Source of the DNA: Diplonema japonicum
Lineage: Eukaryota > Euglenozoa > Diplonemea > Diplonemida > Diplonemidae
NCBI GenBank assembly: GCA_964019335.1
Contig: OZ025731.1
Span: 2,501-66,500 of the forward strand
Reading direction: 5' to 3'
DNA length: 64,000 nt
The position numbers were made by a program, and so were the translations under genes. The notes below the pieces were generated by a model, which worked only from the letters and a program-made list of their open reading frames with translations, ran no database searches and was not told the origin of the DNA. Below are positions 53,500-62,183 of the stretch, one piece after another (the first letter of the stretch is position 1; each line of letters starts with the position of its first letter).

Positions 53500-56388
53500 A
53501 TGTCGAGTTTGTACACAAAGCAAGGTGCAATGCACCCTGACCGAAGGGGGTTTGCAGTGTTGACGTTGAAATACAAACTTCAAAAAACCTGGAATGAGTA
53601 CATGATCACACAATGGGACAGGGGTGTACTAATATTTAGCATCATCAGCGCTGGTGTATATGTGGTCGAGACGTATCAAGACACATCAACTACCCCAATG
53701 TGGTCAAAGGTGGTGGAAGTCCTTGTAGCCAGCTTCTTCACCCTCGATTACGCAATCCGATGGTACTTAGCTGAATCCCGGTGCAAATTCACACTATATT
53801 TTGCTAGCATCCTGGACCTATTGTGTATTCTCCCTGTAATATTCATATTCGTTTTAGAAGAGGGCGGCAAGGCACAACAATTCATCTTCTTCTTGCAATT
53901 CCTCCGTGTCGTCCGGTTGATCCGAATCTTACGAGGCTACAGAGCCGTCTCAGTATCGAAACGCGGCGATCCAGACAATCTCAAAAAGCAAATGAACATA
54001 CTCATCTACACGCTCATGACGCTGATCTTTATAACGGCGGCGCTGCTGCACCTTGTAGAGAAGTACGCCAAGGTACCGTGGATGGACAACGAGGAGGGCA
54101 ATGCAGAGCTGCAATCCTTCCACGACGCCGTCTACTTTGTAGTTATCACTCTCACCACTGTGGGGTACGGGGACATCACTCCCAAGACAGTTGTAGGCAA
54201 AGCCTTAGTTATGATCTTCGTGACGGCCTCCGTCATCATCATCCCGAGGGAGACCGGGAAACTGTCCGAGCTCATGGCCGTCACATCTCAGTACGCAGGT
54301 ACCTTCACCCAAGAGGACGCTGCTCATGTTGTTGTGTGCGGACATGTTGATTTTTTGAATTTACGATCCTTCCTGATGGAGTTTTTCCACGAAGCGCATG
54401 GGTCACACCGGATGGTGGTGCTTGTCATGTCGCCATCGCCACCGTCCAAAACAGTGAAGCTGCTCTTTGGAGCCAACGGGTTGTACGGGAACCGTGTGCA
54501 GTATTTTGAAGGCTCTGCTCTCGATGAGTACGACCTGACTCGCCTCAAGTACGGGACTGCCTGCGCGGCGTTTTTTCTAACCGATAAACTCTCCACCGAC
54601 CCCCACCTCTCGGACTGCGAGACCATTATGCGTGTTCTCTCCGCCAAGAACCATTCCCCCAACGTGCCTGTTCTCGTGCAGATTTTGCTCCCCGAGAGCA
54701 AGGAACAGGGTATTGCAGCGGGTGCCGACTACATCGTGTGCTTGAGGGAGCTCAAGATGCACATTCTCGCGCGGTCCGGCATGGTGCCTGGTTTCTCGAC
54801 ACTCTTTTGCAACCTCTTTCGAAACGAGGACTTCGTGTTCGGCGAGCCGGGGCACTGGCTCTCTGAGTACTGCCACGGCATATCGTACGAGATCTACACC
54901 CTCACCTTCCCGAGTGCCTTCATAGATAAGCCTTTCTCGGACGTCGCGTACTTCATCTTCAAGGAGTGGGCGACACTGCTGTTCGGCGTGCAGCGTGCTG
55001 ACGACACAGGCGGCGTGACGCTGCTGCTGAACCCCATCGGCGAGGTGCCGTACTTTCTCTCACGGAACGACAGGGGTTTCCTGTTCGCAACCGACGCAAG
55101 CGTGCCTGACAAGATACAAGCTTACGAGGGCGACCTGCTGACAACAACACCGAAATATTGCGACTACGCAGAAGGGACGGGGCGGGAGAACTTCCACGAC
55201 GTGGTGACGCGGCCCGAGGCTGCCGACGAGCGGTGCAGACCCCACAGCAGGAGACGGTCGCACCGACGGTCCATGACTGCCATGATAAACATCTCCATAG
55301 ACGACGGGGGCAGCACGGCAGAGAAAACTCGCGACAATGTAAAGTCCGTGCCGCACCTCCCAAAACTGGTCCCGCTGATCCCCACAGAGAGCGATTGGAA
55401 GCGGTGGGGGCACGAGAGGGTCTTCGACACCGTGCCCACAGACATGACGGATCATATAATCATTGTGCTGCACAACACGGCAAACGTGCTGCACTTTGTG
55501 GCCCCGCTGCGTGTCGATGTGAAGTCCCCAAGCGTGCCCATAGTGGCGATGGTGCCGAGCATGCCGAGCGGTGACATCCTCCGCGCGGCAAGCAAGTACA
55601 GGGACGTCTACTTCTTCATAGGCTGCGGGAAGGAGCGGTCAGATTTCATCAGATGCGGTGTATCGCGATGCAGGGCAACCCTCATACTATTCAGCGGCAC
55701 TATAGGCGACACGCGGATCAGGTACCCTAGCGACTACGACGTGGGGGAGGACATGATGGCGGACTACGATGCGATCTCAACGATGACCTGCTTGGGGCAG
55801 TGCATCAAGGAGATGCAAAACCCACCCTTCACGTTGGTGGAGCTTGTGCACAAACAGAACACACGGTTCTTCCCACCAAAACACGACGATGCGTTGGGGA
55901 AGATCACAGAGGTGAACGACTACATCGTGCCTAGCTACGCGGCGGGGCGGGTGTACTCCGACACAGTGATGGACTCGCTGCTTTGCCAAGTTTTCTACAA
56001 CAGCGACTTGCTACGTGTGCTGAAGCTGTTTCTCCTGCCCCCGCATTCGGTTGTGGTGCCCGAGTCAGGTGTCTTCACAAGCAGTGCCTTCTACACTATG
56101 CACGTGTGGGACTGTCTTGTGGGAAGCACTTTCGGTACAGTGCTCAAGACCCTGCTTCTCGGGAATGACAAGATGCTCCCAGTGGGGCTACTCCGCTCGC
56201 CCGACAGGCTGCGCCAGGGCATCGTCAGCCCCGGTCCAGGCGGTGCCGCGCCTTATGTGTTTCTCTGTGCGCCCCTCGAGACCATCATAAGGCGGGACGA
56301 TATGATTTACGTCCTTGCTGACAAGGAGCCTAGGAACCCTGTTAAGTGCAAAATTAAGAGAAACCAATCGACACCCTCGTTCTTGTAG
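53500..56388 (+). CDS. BK/Slo-type potassium channel with two RCK domains
   Basis: 962 aa. Six membrane segments: S1 43-59, S2 71-88, S3 98-118, an Arg-containing S4 (FLRVVRLIRILRGYRAV, 134-150), S5 166-186 and S6 231-249. The pore carries the selectivity filter TVGYGD (220-225). The cytoplasmic part has RCK1 (about 276-470, VVVCGHVDFLNLRSFLMEF) and RCK2 (from about 645, DHIIIVLHNTANVLHFVAPL), the layout of Slo1 channels. The Asp-string calcium bowl of animal Slo1 is not visible, although DVGEDMMADYD occurs in RCK2. Gating by calcium, pH or another ion is open. The start ATG follows an A-rich leader. Confidence 0.9.
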   Translation: MSSLYTKQGAMHPDRRGFAVLTLKYKLQKTWNEYMITQWDRGVLIFSIISAGVYVVETYQDTSTTPMWSKVVEVLVASFFTLDYAIRWYLAESRCKFTLYFASILDLLCILPVIFIFVLEEGGKAQQFIFFLQFLRVVRLIRILRGYRAVSVSKRGDPDNLKKQMNILIYTLMTLIFITAALLHLVEKYAKVPWMDNEEGNAELQSFHDAVYFVVITLTTVGYGDITPKTVVGKALVMIFVTASVIIIPRETGKLSELMAVTSQYAGTFTQEDAAHVVVCGHVDFLNLRSFLMEFFHEAHGSHRMVVLVMSPSPPSKTVKLLFGANGLYGNRVQYFEGSALDEYDLTRLKYGTACAAFFLTDKLSTDPHLSDCETIMRVLSAKNHSPNVPVLVQILLPESKEQGIAAGADYIVCLRELKMHILARSGMVPGFSTLFCNLFRNEDFVFGEPGHWLSEYCHGISYEIYTLTFPSAFIDKPFSDVAYFIFKEWATLLFGVQRADDTGGVTLLLNPIGEVPYFLSRNDRGFLFATDASVPDKIQAYEGDLLTTTPKYCDYAEGTGRENFHDVVTRPEAADERCRPHSRRRSHRRSMTAMINISIDDGGSTAEKTRDNVKSVPHLPKLVPLIPTESDWKRWGHERVFDTVPTDMTDHIIIVLHNTANVLHFVAPLRVDVKSPSVPIVAMVPSMPSGDILRAASKYRDVYFFIGCGKERSDFIRCGVSRCRATLILFSGTIGDTRIRYPSDYDVGEDMMADYDAISTMTCLGQCIKEMQNPPFTLVELVHKQNTRFFPPKHDDALGKITEVNDYIVPSYAAGRVYSDTVMDSLLCQVFYNSDLLRVLKLFLLPPHSVVVPESGVFTSSAFYTMHVWDCLVGSTFGTVLKTLLLGNDKMLPVGLLRSPDRLRQGIVSPGPGGAAPYVFLCAPLETIIRRDDMIYVLADKEPRNPVKCKIKRNQSTPSFL

Positions 56389-57142
56389 GTCGTGACTCTA
56401 AGGGCGAGGGGGGGAAAAAGAACAACATTAGAAAATATCACTTAAGGGGGCCAAATAAATCAAAAAAAAAAAAAAATAAAATAAGGAGTCACATGAACAT
56501 GGCACGACAGAGCCTGTGCATGATGTAACCTTTCCCCATGTGCACAGCATCTACGAACACTTTTTTTTTCCCCCCTTCAACCTCGGTTGGTGGGGAATGC
56601 ACATGGCACAGGGGGTGGCAAGGAGGGCTGAATTGTTGGCGTAAATCCCGAACATGCTGCTTCGCATCTGTTGAAAACATTCATCATGGATATTTAGTTT
56701 CTCTTTGGTTTACAATGAAAGTTTTTAAGATTTTGCTTGTTCACGAAGTTGTGACAAAAATAGCGAATTCACCAATTCAATCCATTTTTTTTTTGTTACA
56801 AATATTTATCTTTCAAAAAAATGATTTTATAACTATATGCAACTTGTGCCGAGCAAAAAACTTTCGCAGCTTTTTAAAAATCTTTTTTTTGCTCGCGAAC
56901 AACAAAGACATATAGTCATAAAGAATTATTTTTTTTGAGCAAACTTTTATTATTTCCACAAAACTAAAAATATGTCCCCCCCCCGGCTTATTTTCTTTTA
57001 CAAGAAAAAAACCCCCCGAAAGTTGCCCCCCCCCCCCCCCCCCCTCTCTCTCTCTTCAACAGTGACTTTAATTTTTCTTTGTTTATTTCATTGCGACTAT
57101 GTATGACCTACGAAAAGAGGGAGTGCACGAGGGAGGGGAGGG
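56389..57142. other. Intergenic with a dispersed repeat and homopolymers
   Basis: Contains copy 2 of the dispersed hairpin repeat (56795-56930), a C-run and CT repeat (57028-57055) and A/T-rich sequence. No gene was recognised. Confidence 0.5.
56795..56930. repeat. Dispersed AT-rich hairpin repeat, copy 2
   Basis: Nearly the same as 6868-7003, including the GAGCAAAAAA/TTTTTTGCTC arms and the tail acaacaaagacatatagtc. It differs by a few bases and by run lengths. Confidence 0.6.
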
Positions 57143-57323
57143 ATGGGGAGGATTTTCCGGGCGTTCTTAGAGGCCCCATCTGTGTATGTGTGTAACACGT
57201 GTTCGGCACACGTGGTGAGTGGTGATGATGTAGTTTCAAAACAGTTTCAGGGGAGACACGGAAAGGCTTACTTGTTTGACAATGTTGTGAATATTACTTT
57301 GGGACCGATTGAGGAACGGGTGT

Positions 57324-57356
<33 letters not shown>

Positions 57357-57577
57357 CAAATTTAAAACCCCCAGCTCCTCCTTACTGGCGTCCACCAAGT
57401 TGCCGATTTCTTTTGTAATGGATGCGACAGTACTCTCGGGTGGAAATATGTATGTGAGGATTTAAGAAAAAAAAAAAAAAAAAAAAAAAAAAGGAACTGG
57501 CCCAAGAACCTTCTCAAAAGTACAAAGAAGGTAAATATATCATAGAGAAAGCAATGATTAAGAAATGCCAGCAGTGA
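57143..57577 (+). CDS. Yippee-family zinc-binding protein, three short exons
   Basis: Exons 57143-57319, 57375-57449 and 57494-57577 (111 aa, typical Yippee length). Exon 1 gives [35 protein letters not shown] and LGPIEER. Exon 2 gives [17 protein letters not shown] followed by DSTLGWKY. Exon 3 gives [16 protein letters not shown]. These are the family's ordered signatures, with the two CxxC zinc pairs present. Intron 1 (55 nt) is gtgtg plus a T-run ending aaacccccag. Intron 2 (44 nt) is gtatgtgaggatttaag plus an A-run ending aag. Yippee-like proteins adopt the beta-tent fold seen in cereblon and are linked to the cytoskeleton or ubiquitin ligases; the role here is unknown. Confidence 0.87.
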
Positions 57578-57750
57578 CAAAAGAAAAGAAAAAAGAGAGG
57601 AAGAAAAAAAAAAGAAGAAAAAAAAAAAAACCTTTTTCACGGTTTCAAACAAAACTCTAACTTTTTTTAAGAAAAAAAAAATACACACCTGTGCCATAAC
57701 AGAAACCCCTCGTTCCTATTCCTTTCTTCAACTTTTTGTTTTCCCTCCCT

Positions 57751-57794
<44 letters not shown>

Positions 57795-58042
57795 ACCATC
57801 TTTCCCCCTTTTATTGAAACATTACCTTCTCGGATCGAGTAACTCAAAAAAAAAAAGAAATATGGAAACCAGTTTTGCAGATGGAAACTCACACAACAAG
57901 GCTGCCCTCAAAATGGGATTCTCTTTTTTTTTTTTTTTTTATATTTCTACTGAGTTTGTCTATCTATTTCTCTTCCCCTCCTAAGAAAAAAAAAAAGGTG
58001 TGTATGGGTGGGGAAGAGAAAAAATAAAAGAAGAAAAATATA
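57578..58042. other. Intergenic, homopolymer-rich
   Basis: A-runs at 57607-57630 and 57752-57795 and a T-run at 57926-57940. cttcccctcctaag (AG at about 57984) is a likely trans-splice acceptor for the next gene. A short frame from 57862 is not supported. Confidence 0.45.
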
Positions 58043-58477
58043 ATGGTGTTTCCTTGGTCAGCCGCCCCTGTTTCAAGTGATGAGGTTTACAACAATCAGA
58101 AGGTGAGCGTGGCGAAGTGCGAGGGGGATCTCAGTTCATTTGAACATTTCTTGAAAATTGTGGATAAGTGCACCGAAAAATGCGGAGCGGGTTACTCAGT
58201 AAGGTGCACTCGGGGCGTGCCACCCAACACCTCACCGGCCAACCCGCCAAAGGGTTACTCTGCTGCGTCCGATCGAGAATGTAAGGGGCAGCAGTGGCTG
58301 CTGTCTCAAGGTGCATTCAAAGACACCGGCAACAACGGTGTGTCCTGCAATGTGTACGCCTATGGCATGCGAGACTGCACCCGAGACTGCATGTCCTTTG
58401 AAGCAGGTGCACTCGTGAGGCAAGGCGTTGACGTGTTCGGTCGGTCTGGCAGTCAACAATCCCGATCATTAGATTAA
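58043..58477 (+). CDS. Orphan Cys-rich protein
   Basis: 144 aa, not recognised. It has nine Cys, several in CxxxC-type spacing: KCTEKCGAGYSVRC (about 43-56), RECKGQQW, VSCNVYAYGMRDCTRDCMSF. No signal peptide is obvious; the start MVFPWSAAPVSSDEV is mildly hydrophobic. The pattern would fit a CHCH-like intermembrane-space or zinc-binding protein but matches no family I know. The frame is supported by a clean start after an A-rich leader and by position in the plus-strand cluster. Confidence 0.55.
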   Translation: MVFPWSAAPVSSDEVYNNQKVSVAKCEGDLSSFEHFLKIVDKCTEKCGAGYSVRCTRGVPPNTSPANPPKGYSAASDRECKGQQWLLSQGAFKDTGNNGVSCNVYAYGMRDCTRDCMSFEAGALVRQGVDVFGRSGSQQSRSLD

Positions 58478-58556
58478 ATATTTTCTTTTTTTTTTCCCCC
58501 CTCAAAAAAAAAAAAAAAAAATCCCCCTCCCTAGGTAAGGGGGTAAGTAAGGGTAA

Positions 58557-59054
58557 ATGCTGCCAACCCGCTCCCTCTTCTGCGTCTCGCACTCCTCCTT
58601 CACCCACCTTTCCCCCACCGATGCGGGCAAGCCCTCAATGGTGGACATCACCCGCAAGACGCCCACGATGCGAACAGCGATTGCAGAAGCTACATTAAAT
58701 AACGTCCCCCGGAAAAACCTAAAATACCTCGACAGGGCGAGGGAACTCATCTTATCGGGAAGCACCGCAGCGGCAGTGGGGACGTACAAGCTGATCCCCT
58801 TTTGCCACCCTTTGGACCCACTGCAGGTTACTACCGAACTGCAAGCCACCGACTCCGACTTGCTCATCACAGCCACAGTATCCACCAACGGGAAGACAGG
58901 TGTCGAGATGGAGGCACTTGCTGCGGTGAGCTACGCGGCACTGACCGCAATGCACCTTTTGAAAGCAGACGGCGTAAGTGGTGTGAGGCTGCGCCACAAG
59001 AGCGGCGGGAAGTCCGGCAGTGTCAACTACGATGAGAACGGACACCCTGTTTGA
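58557..59054 (+). CDS. moaC: Cyclic pyranopterin monophosphate synthase (MoaC/CNX3)
   Basis: 165 aa. MoaC converts 3',8-cH2GTP to cyclic pyranopterin monophosphate, the first committed pterin of molybdenum cofactor synthesis. Signatures: PSMVDITRKTPTMRTAIAEA, AVGTYKLIPFCHPL, TGVEMEALAAVSYAALTAMH, LKADGVSGVRL, KSGGKSGSV. The active-site Lys/Asp pairs appear kept. Length matches bacterial MoaC plus a short N-terminal stretch (MLPTRSLFCVSHSSFTHLS) that could target mitochondria. No partner Mo-cofactor gene is nearby. The next gene starts 56 nt downstream. Confidence 0.9.
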   Translation: MLPTRSLFCVSHSSFTHLSPTDAGKPSMVDITRKTPTMRTAIAEATLNNVPRKNLKYLDRARELILSGSTAAAVGTYKLIPFCHPLDPLQVTTELQATDSDLLITATVSTNGKTGVEMEALAAVSYAALTAMHLLKADGVSGVRLRHKSGGKSGSVNYDENGHPV

Positions 59055-59101
59055 AATGAGCTTTTTTTTTTGTTTTGTTTTTCCCACTTTAAGCCCTACC
59101 T

Positions 59102-59103
59102 AG
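59102..59103 (+). promoter_or_regulatory. Predicted SL trans-splice acceptor AG between MoaC and the coiled-coil gene
   Basis: The 56-nt spacer contains a T-run, cccactttaagccctacctag and then gaatgcg and the ATG at 59111. It has just enough room for a processing signal. Confidence 0.5.
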
Positions 59104-59110
59104 GAATGCG

Positions 59111-59872
59111 ATGGAAGCCCTCACCGACGAGTGGGTGTACCTCATGGGGAGGGAGGACAAGCTGCGGAGGAGTGTTGAGGCAGAGGAACTGTTCGAGTCG
59201 CACGAGGCATACCGCAGCGAGATAAGAGCATGGCAGGTCATCAACGCGAAGCAGGCACGCTACAACATCGAACAGTACAAAGCAGAACAGAGCGAGATCA
59301 GCAAGGCACACTTCATAGAGCCTGGTAAAGTACCAGAGCTAGCAGAGTGGTTGGAGAGGAGTCAGATAGGAGAGTCCATCATCGCGAGGAACAAGGCGGA
59401 GCGGGCCATGCGGAAGGGTGCGGAGGAAAGGGGCCGCATAAGCAGGCTTGGCAGCTCTATTATCAACTCTGACCAGATCCTGCTCAGGGATATCGCAGAC
59501 AAAGAACGGGAGAAACAGGTCGCAGCAGAGCTACGGAATACTGAGAAGGACTATGTCTCTGCTGTTCAAAAGAAACTCCAGAATCACCTCTACCAGGCAC
59601 AGGAAACCTACCTCGCATCGCAGTCCAGCGCCTCACCCACACCAGACTTGGAAGACATTGCGCTCGCCAAGCTGAGGAATCACATCGACTACCCTCTTAA
59701 AGAGATGGAGTTCCTCCTCAAGCAGCGCAGGACCACCCTGCAAAGAAAGCTAGCACGAAGGAAATCCCCTCCCATCGTGAAGAGCCTGCACGAGATCGTA
59801 TCCCTTTCGTACAAGAAAAGGGCTGAAGTGGAGAACGAAGAGGTAACGGCCTGGAGAGGTCTGTTTGGTTGA
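59111..59872 (+). CDS. Charged coiled-coil protein, unknown family
   Basis: 253 aa, free of Cys and rich in Glu, Lys, Arg and Ala. Long helical stretches (residues about 15-85 and 105-165: AEELFESHEAYRSEIRAWQ, DKEREKQVAAELRNTEKDY) suggest extended coiled coil. A short Ser/Pro break (SQSSASPTPDLED) precedes another helical C-terminus with KQRRTTLQRKLARRK. This could be a flagellar or cytoskeletal component, but no family match is claimed. Confidence 0.6.
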   Translation: MEALTDEWVYLMGREDKLRRSVEAEELFESHEAYRSEIRAWQVINAKQARYNIEQYKAEQSEISKAHFIEPGKVPELAEWLERSQIGESIIARNKAERAMRKGAEERGRISRLGSSIINSDQILLRDIADKEREKQVAAELRNTEKDYVSAVQKKLQNHLYQAQETYLASQSSASPTPDLEDIALAKLRNHIDYPLKEMEFLLKQRRTTLQRKLARRKSPPIVKSLHEIVSLSYKKRAEVENEEVTAWRGLFG

Positions 59873-59987
59873 GAAATAAAAAAAAAAAAAACGAAAAGTG
59901 TTTTCCAACACTAACTCCCCCTTTTTTTTTGCTTCGTTGTATTTTTTTTTTTTCTTTGCAATGTTGAGAGGAAGGGAGATAACAAAC

Positions 59988-60020
<33 letters not shown>

Positions 60021-60034
60021 GAGAAAAAAAAAAA

Positions 60035-61366
60035 ATGAGCTCACGGAACCTCATAATAGTAGCCTTGCTGGCAATACTGTTCTTCATGTTTTACACCCAG
60101 TTCGCGGAGGAGCTGCCGAGGGAGGAGGTTTTGGAGGAGAAGGCCGTGGTGCAGGTATTCGAGAAGGAATCGCTGACGGAAGAGCAAGCCAACTACCCAG
60201 CAACCCCCGACGCCTTGACAGGAGAACACATGTGGCAAAAAGCCGGGGAACTGGGCTGGCCCACGAAATGGGACGCACGACAGCACGCAACACACTTCAT
60301 CCTGGGCACACCGAAAGGTGGAACAACCTTCGTGGAGCGATGCTACAGCAGCGGTGCCCTATCTGGGGATGACCACCACCACCCGTACCCCAAAGCAGCT
60401 ATGAGATGGCCTGTAAAGTTCACCCCAGACGGAGAGCCTATGTATAAAAACCAAGGTTTCATCGGTGGGTGGGCATGGAACCGAACAGGCTACCGACGAT
60501 GGGACCTTGCAAAGGAATGGAGGATATATATCTCGTCAGGCACGGACGAGACAGCACCTAAGTACAAAAAATTATTCTCCTCGCTCCCACCTGTCGAGGA
60601 AGATTCGGGGAAGTGGAGCGTTCTTGACGCTACACCAACATATTTAATGAACCCGTGGGCTGCCGACAACGTGCATGCAGATCATCAACACAATCCGGGA
60701 AAGCTGCGGTTTGTCGTAACATGGAGGGAAGCGATGGCAAGGTCGTTCAGCCACTTCGTGATGATTGTTGGGAAGAAGAATCAACACGTCAAACCAGGTG
60801 CGTTCATGGCACGAATGCACTCCGAGATCAACCATTGGAACAAAACCGAAGGCTGCCATGTTCTTTTCGATCCAGCTACGTTGCTGGAGAATGCCGACAG
60901 CGACATCACCGTTTTGCGTGACGTCCTCAGAAAATGTTTCAAACCCAAGAGTTTCCTCGGGCACAGCCTCCCAGTTCTCGGCCTTCGTTACTGGCTGCAC
61001 CATTTCAAACCCGAGCAGTTCACCGTAATCAAAACAGAGGCGTTGAAAAACAGCGACCCTTTCTTCCTCGTCGGCATTCTGGAGAAGGCCTTCGGCTACC
61101 GCAGGTTAAAGCCAAAATGTTCTACACCAGCTGAACTGAAATCAGGTACCTGCAGCGGAGAGCTGTTTTACACAAGCGCTTTAGACAGATGCCGTGATAC
61201 CGGGGAACGCGCTGCGTCATATACAAAGAAAGCAGGTGCCCTTCATCTCGAAAGGGGAACTTCAGTGGAGAAAGCGCCGATCCACGCGCTGTTCAGGCTG
61301 TATCGTAAGGCCATGAGTGACCTCATTAAGAAGTACGACCTTGCCTTCGTGAACATCTCGAGTTAG
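60035..61366 (+). CDS. Type II membrane sulfotransferase
   Basis: 443 aa. A single N-terminal membrane anchor (LIIVALLAILFFMFYTQF, 6-23) followed by a lumenal domain is typical of Golgi sulfotransferases. The 5'-phosphosulfate loop reads FILGTPKGGTTFVER (about 89-103) and the 3'-phosphate site reads LRFVVTWREAMARSFSHFVM (about 224-243), as in heparan-sulfate/carbohydrate sulfotransferases that use PAPS. A Cys-containing C-terminal region follows. The substrate cannot be predicted. Start after a long A-rich leader. Confidence 0.82.
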   Translation: MSSRNLIIVALLAILFFMFYTQFAEELPREEVLEEKAVVQVFEKESLTEEQANYPATPDALTGEHMWQKAGELGWPTKWDARQHATHFILGTPKGGTTFVERCYSSGALSGDDHHHPYPKAAMRWPVKFTPDGEPMYKNQGFIGGWAWNRTGYRRWDLAKEWRIYISSGTDETAPKYKKLFSSLPPVEEDSGKWSVLDATPTYLMNPWAADNVHADHQHNPGKLRFVVTWREAMARSFSHFVMIVGKKNQHVKPGAFMARMHSEINHWNKTEGCHVLFDPATLLENADSDITVLRDVLRKCFKPKSFLGHSLPVLGLRYWLHHFKPEQFTVIKTEALKNSDPFFLVGILEKAFGYRRLKPKCSTPAELKSGTCSGELFYTSALDRCRDTGERAASYTKKAGALHLERGTSVEKAPIHALFRLYRKAMSDLIKKYDLAFVNISS

Positions 61367-62183
61367 TTGTATTTTAAAAAAGGGGTAAAAAAAAAAAAAG
61401 AAAGAAAAAAAAAAAGGAAGAAAAGTGTGTCCTCCCCCTTCCACCCCCTCTTCGTTTTCTTTTTTAGTTGTCTAGAAGGGGGTGGGTAAGGTAGGAGAAA
61501 AAAAAAAAGAAACAAGACACGAAGAAGAAGAAGAAGAAGAAAAAAATGTAGACGCCAAAGATGCTATGATCTAATAGGGAGGGGGGTGGGGGGAGAGAGA
61601 AAACCCCTTTTTTTTAATGCTGATCTGTGGTATTTTAACGACCGGGCTCTGGTCATGGAGGATTTAAAAAGAAATAAGAGGGGAGGTTTAAAAGGGGGAA
61701 AGGAAAGAAAGAAAAACGTGGATGGTAAAAGATGACATACACAAGTGGGGGGGGGGGGGGGGGGGGGGATTGGAAACGAAAAAAAGAAGATATTTTGTGT
61801 TTTTTTTTCTCCTCTTTCCTCGTTCCCTCTTCCCCTCCCCTCCCCTTTGTTGCTGGCTCCCCTTCCCTTCTAGATTTCTGTCTTTACCTCGCTGTTTGTT
61901 GTTGTCGGCGCAATGAGATCATTATCATTATGCATTTCATGCATCCCAACAAGGTCAGGGGTCAAGTGTCGTGACAGAGTTCGGAGTAAGGAAGGTAATG
62001 TGGCGTAAGCACTCCCTTCCGCTGAATTCATGTGCTTTGTGGCCAGCCTCAGTTTTTTTTTTTTTTTTTCCTTTTTTGTCCTGAAGTTTCTCCCACTAAC
62101 AACCCGGTCGTAAATTCTGCCCGCGTTCTGTGAAACGCCTCCCTTTACCACATGAATAAAACATAAATACAGGAGACTAAAAA
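61367..62183. other. Intergenic, homopolymer-rich
   Basis: A/G runs, a GAA repeat (61527-61545), a G-run (61747-61768), C/T-rich stretches and a T-tract (62050-62069). tacaggagactaaaaaATG gives the acceptor for the last gene. No gene was recognised. Confidence 0.45.

Noticed and set aside
57862-57984. Short frame METSFADGNSHN followed by Phe codons
   Set aside because: No conserved motif, it runs into a T-tract, and no acceptor joins it to the next gene, which has its own leader.
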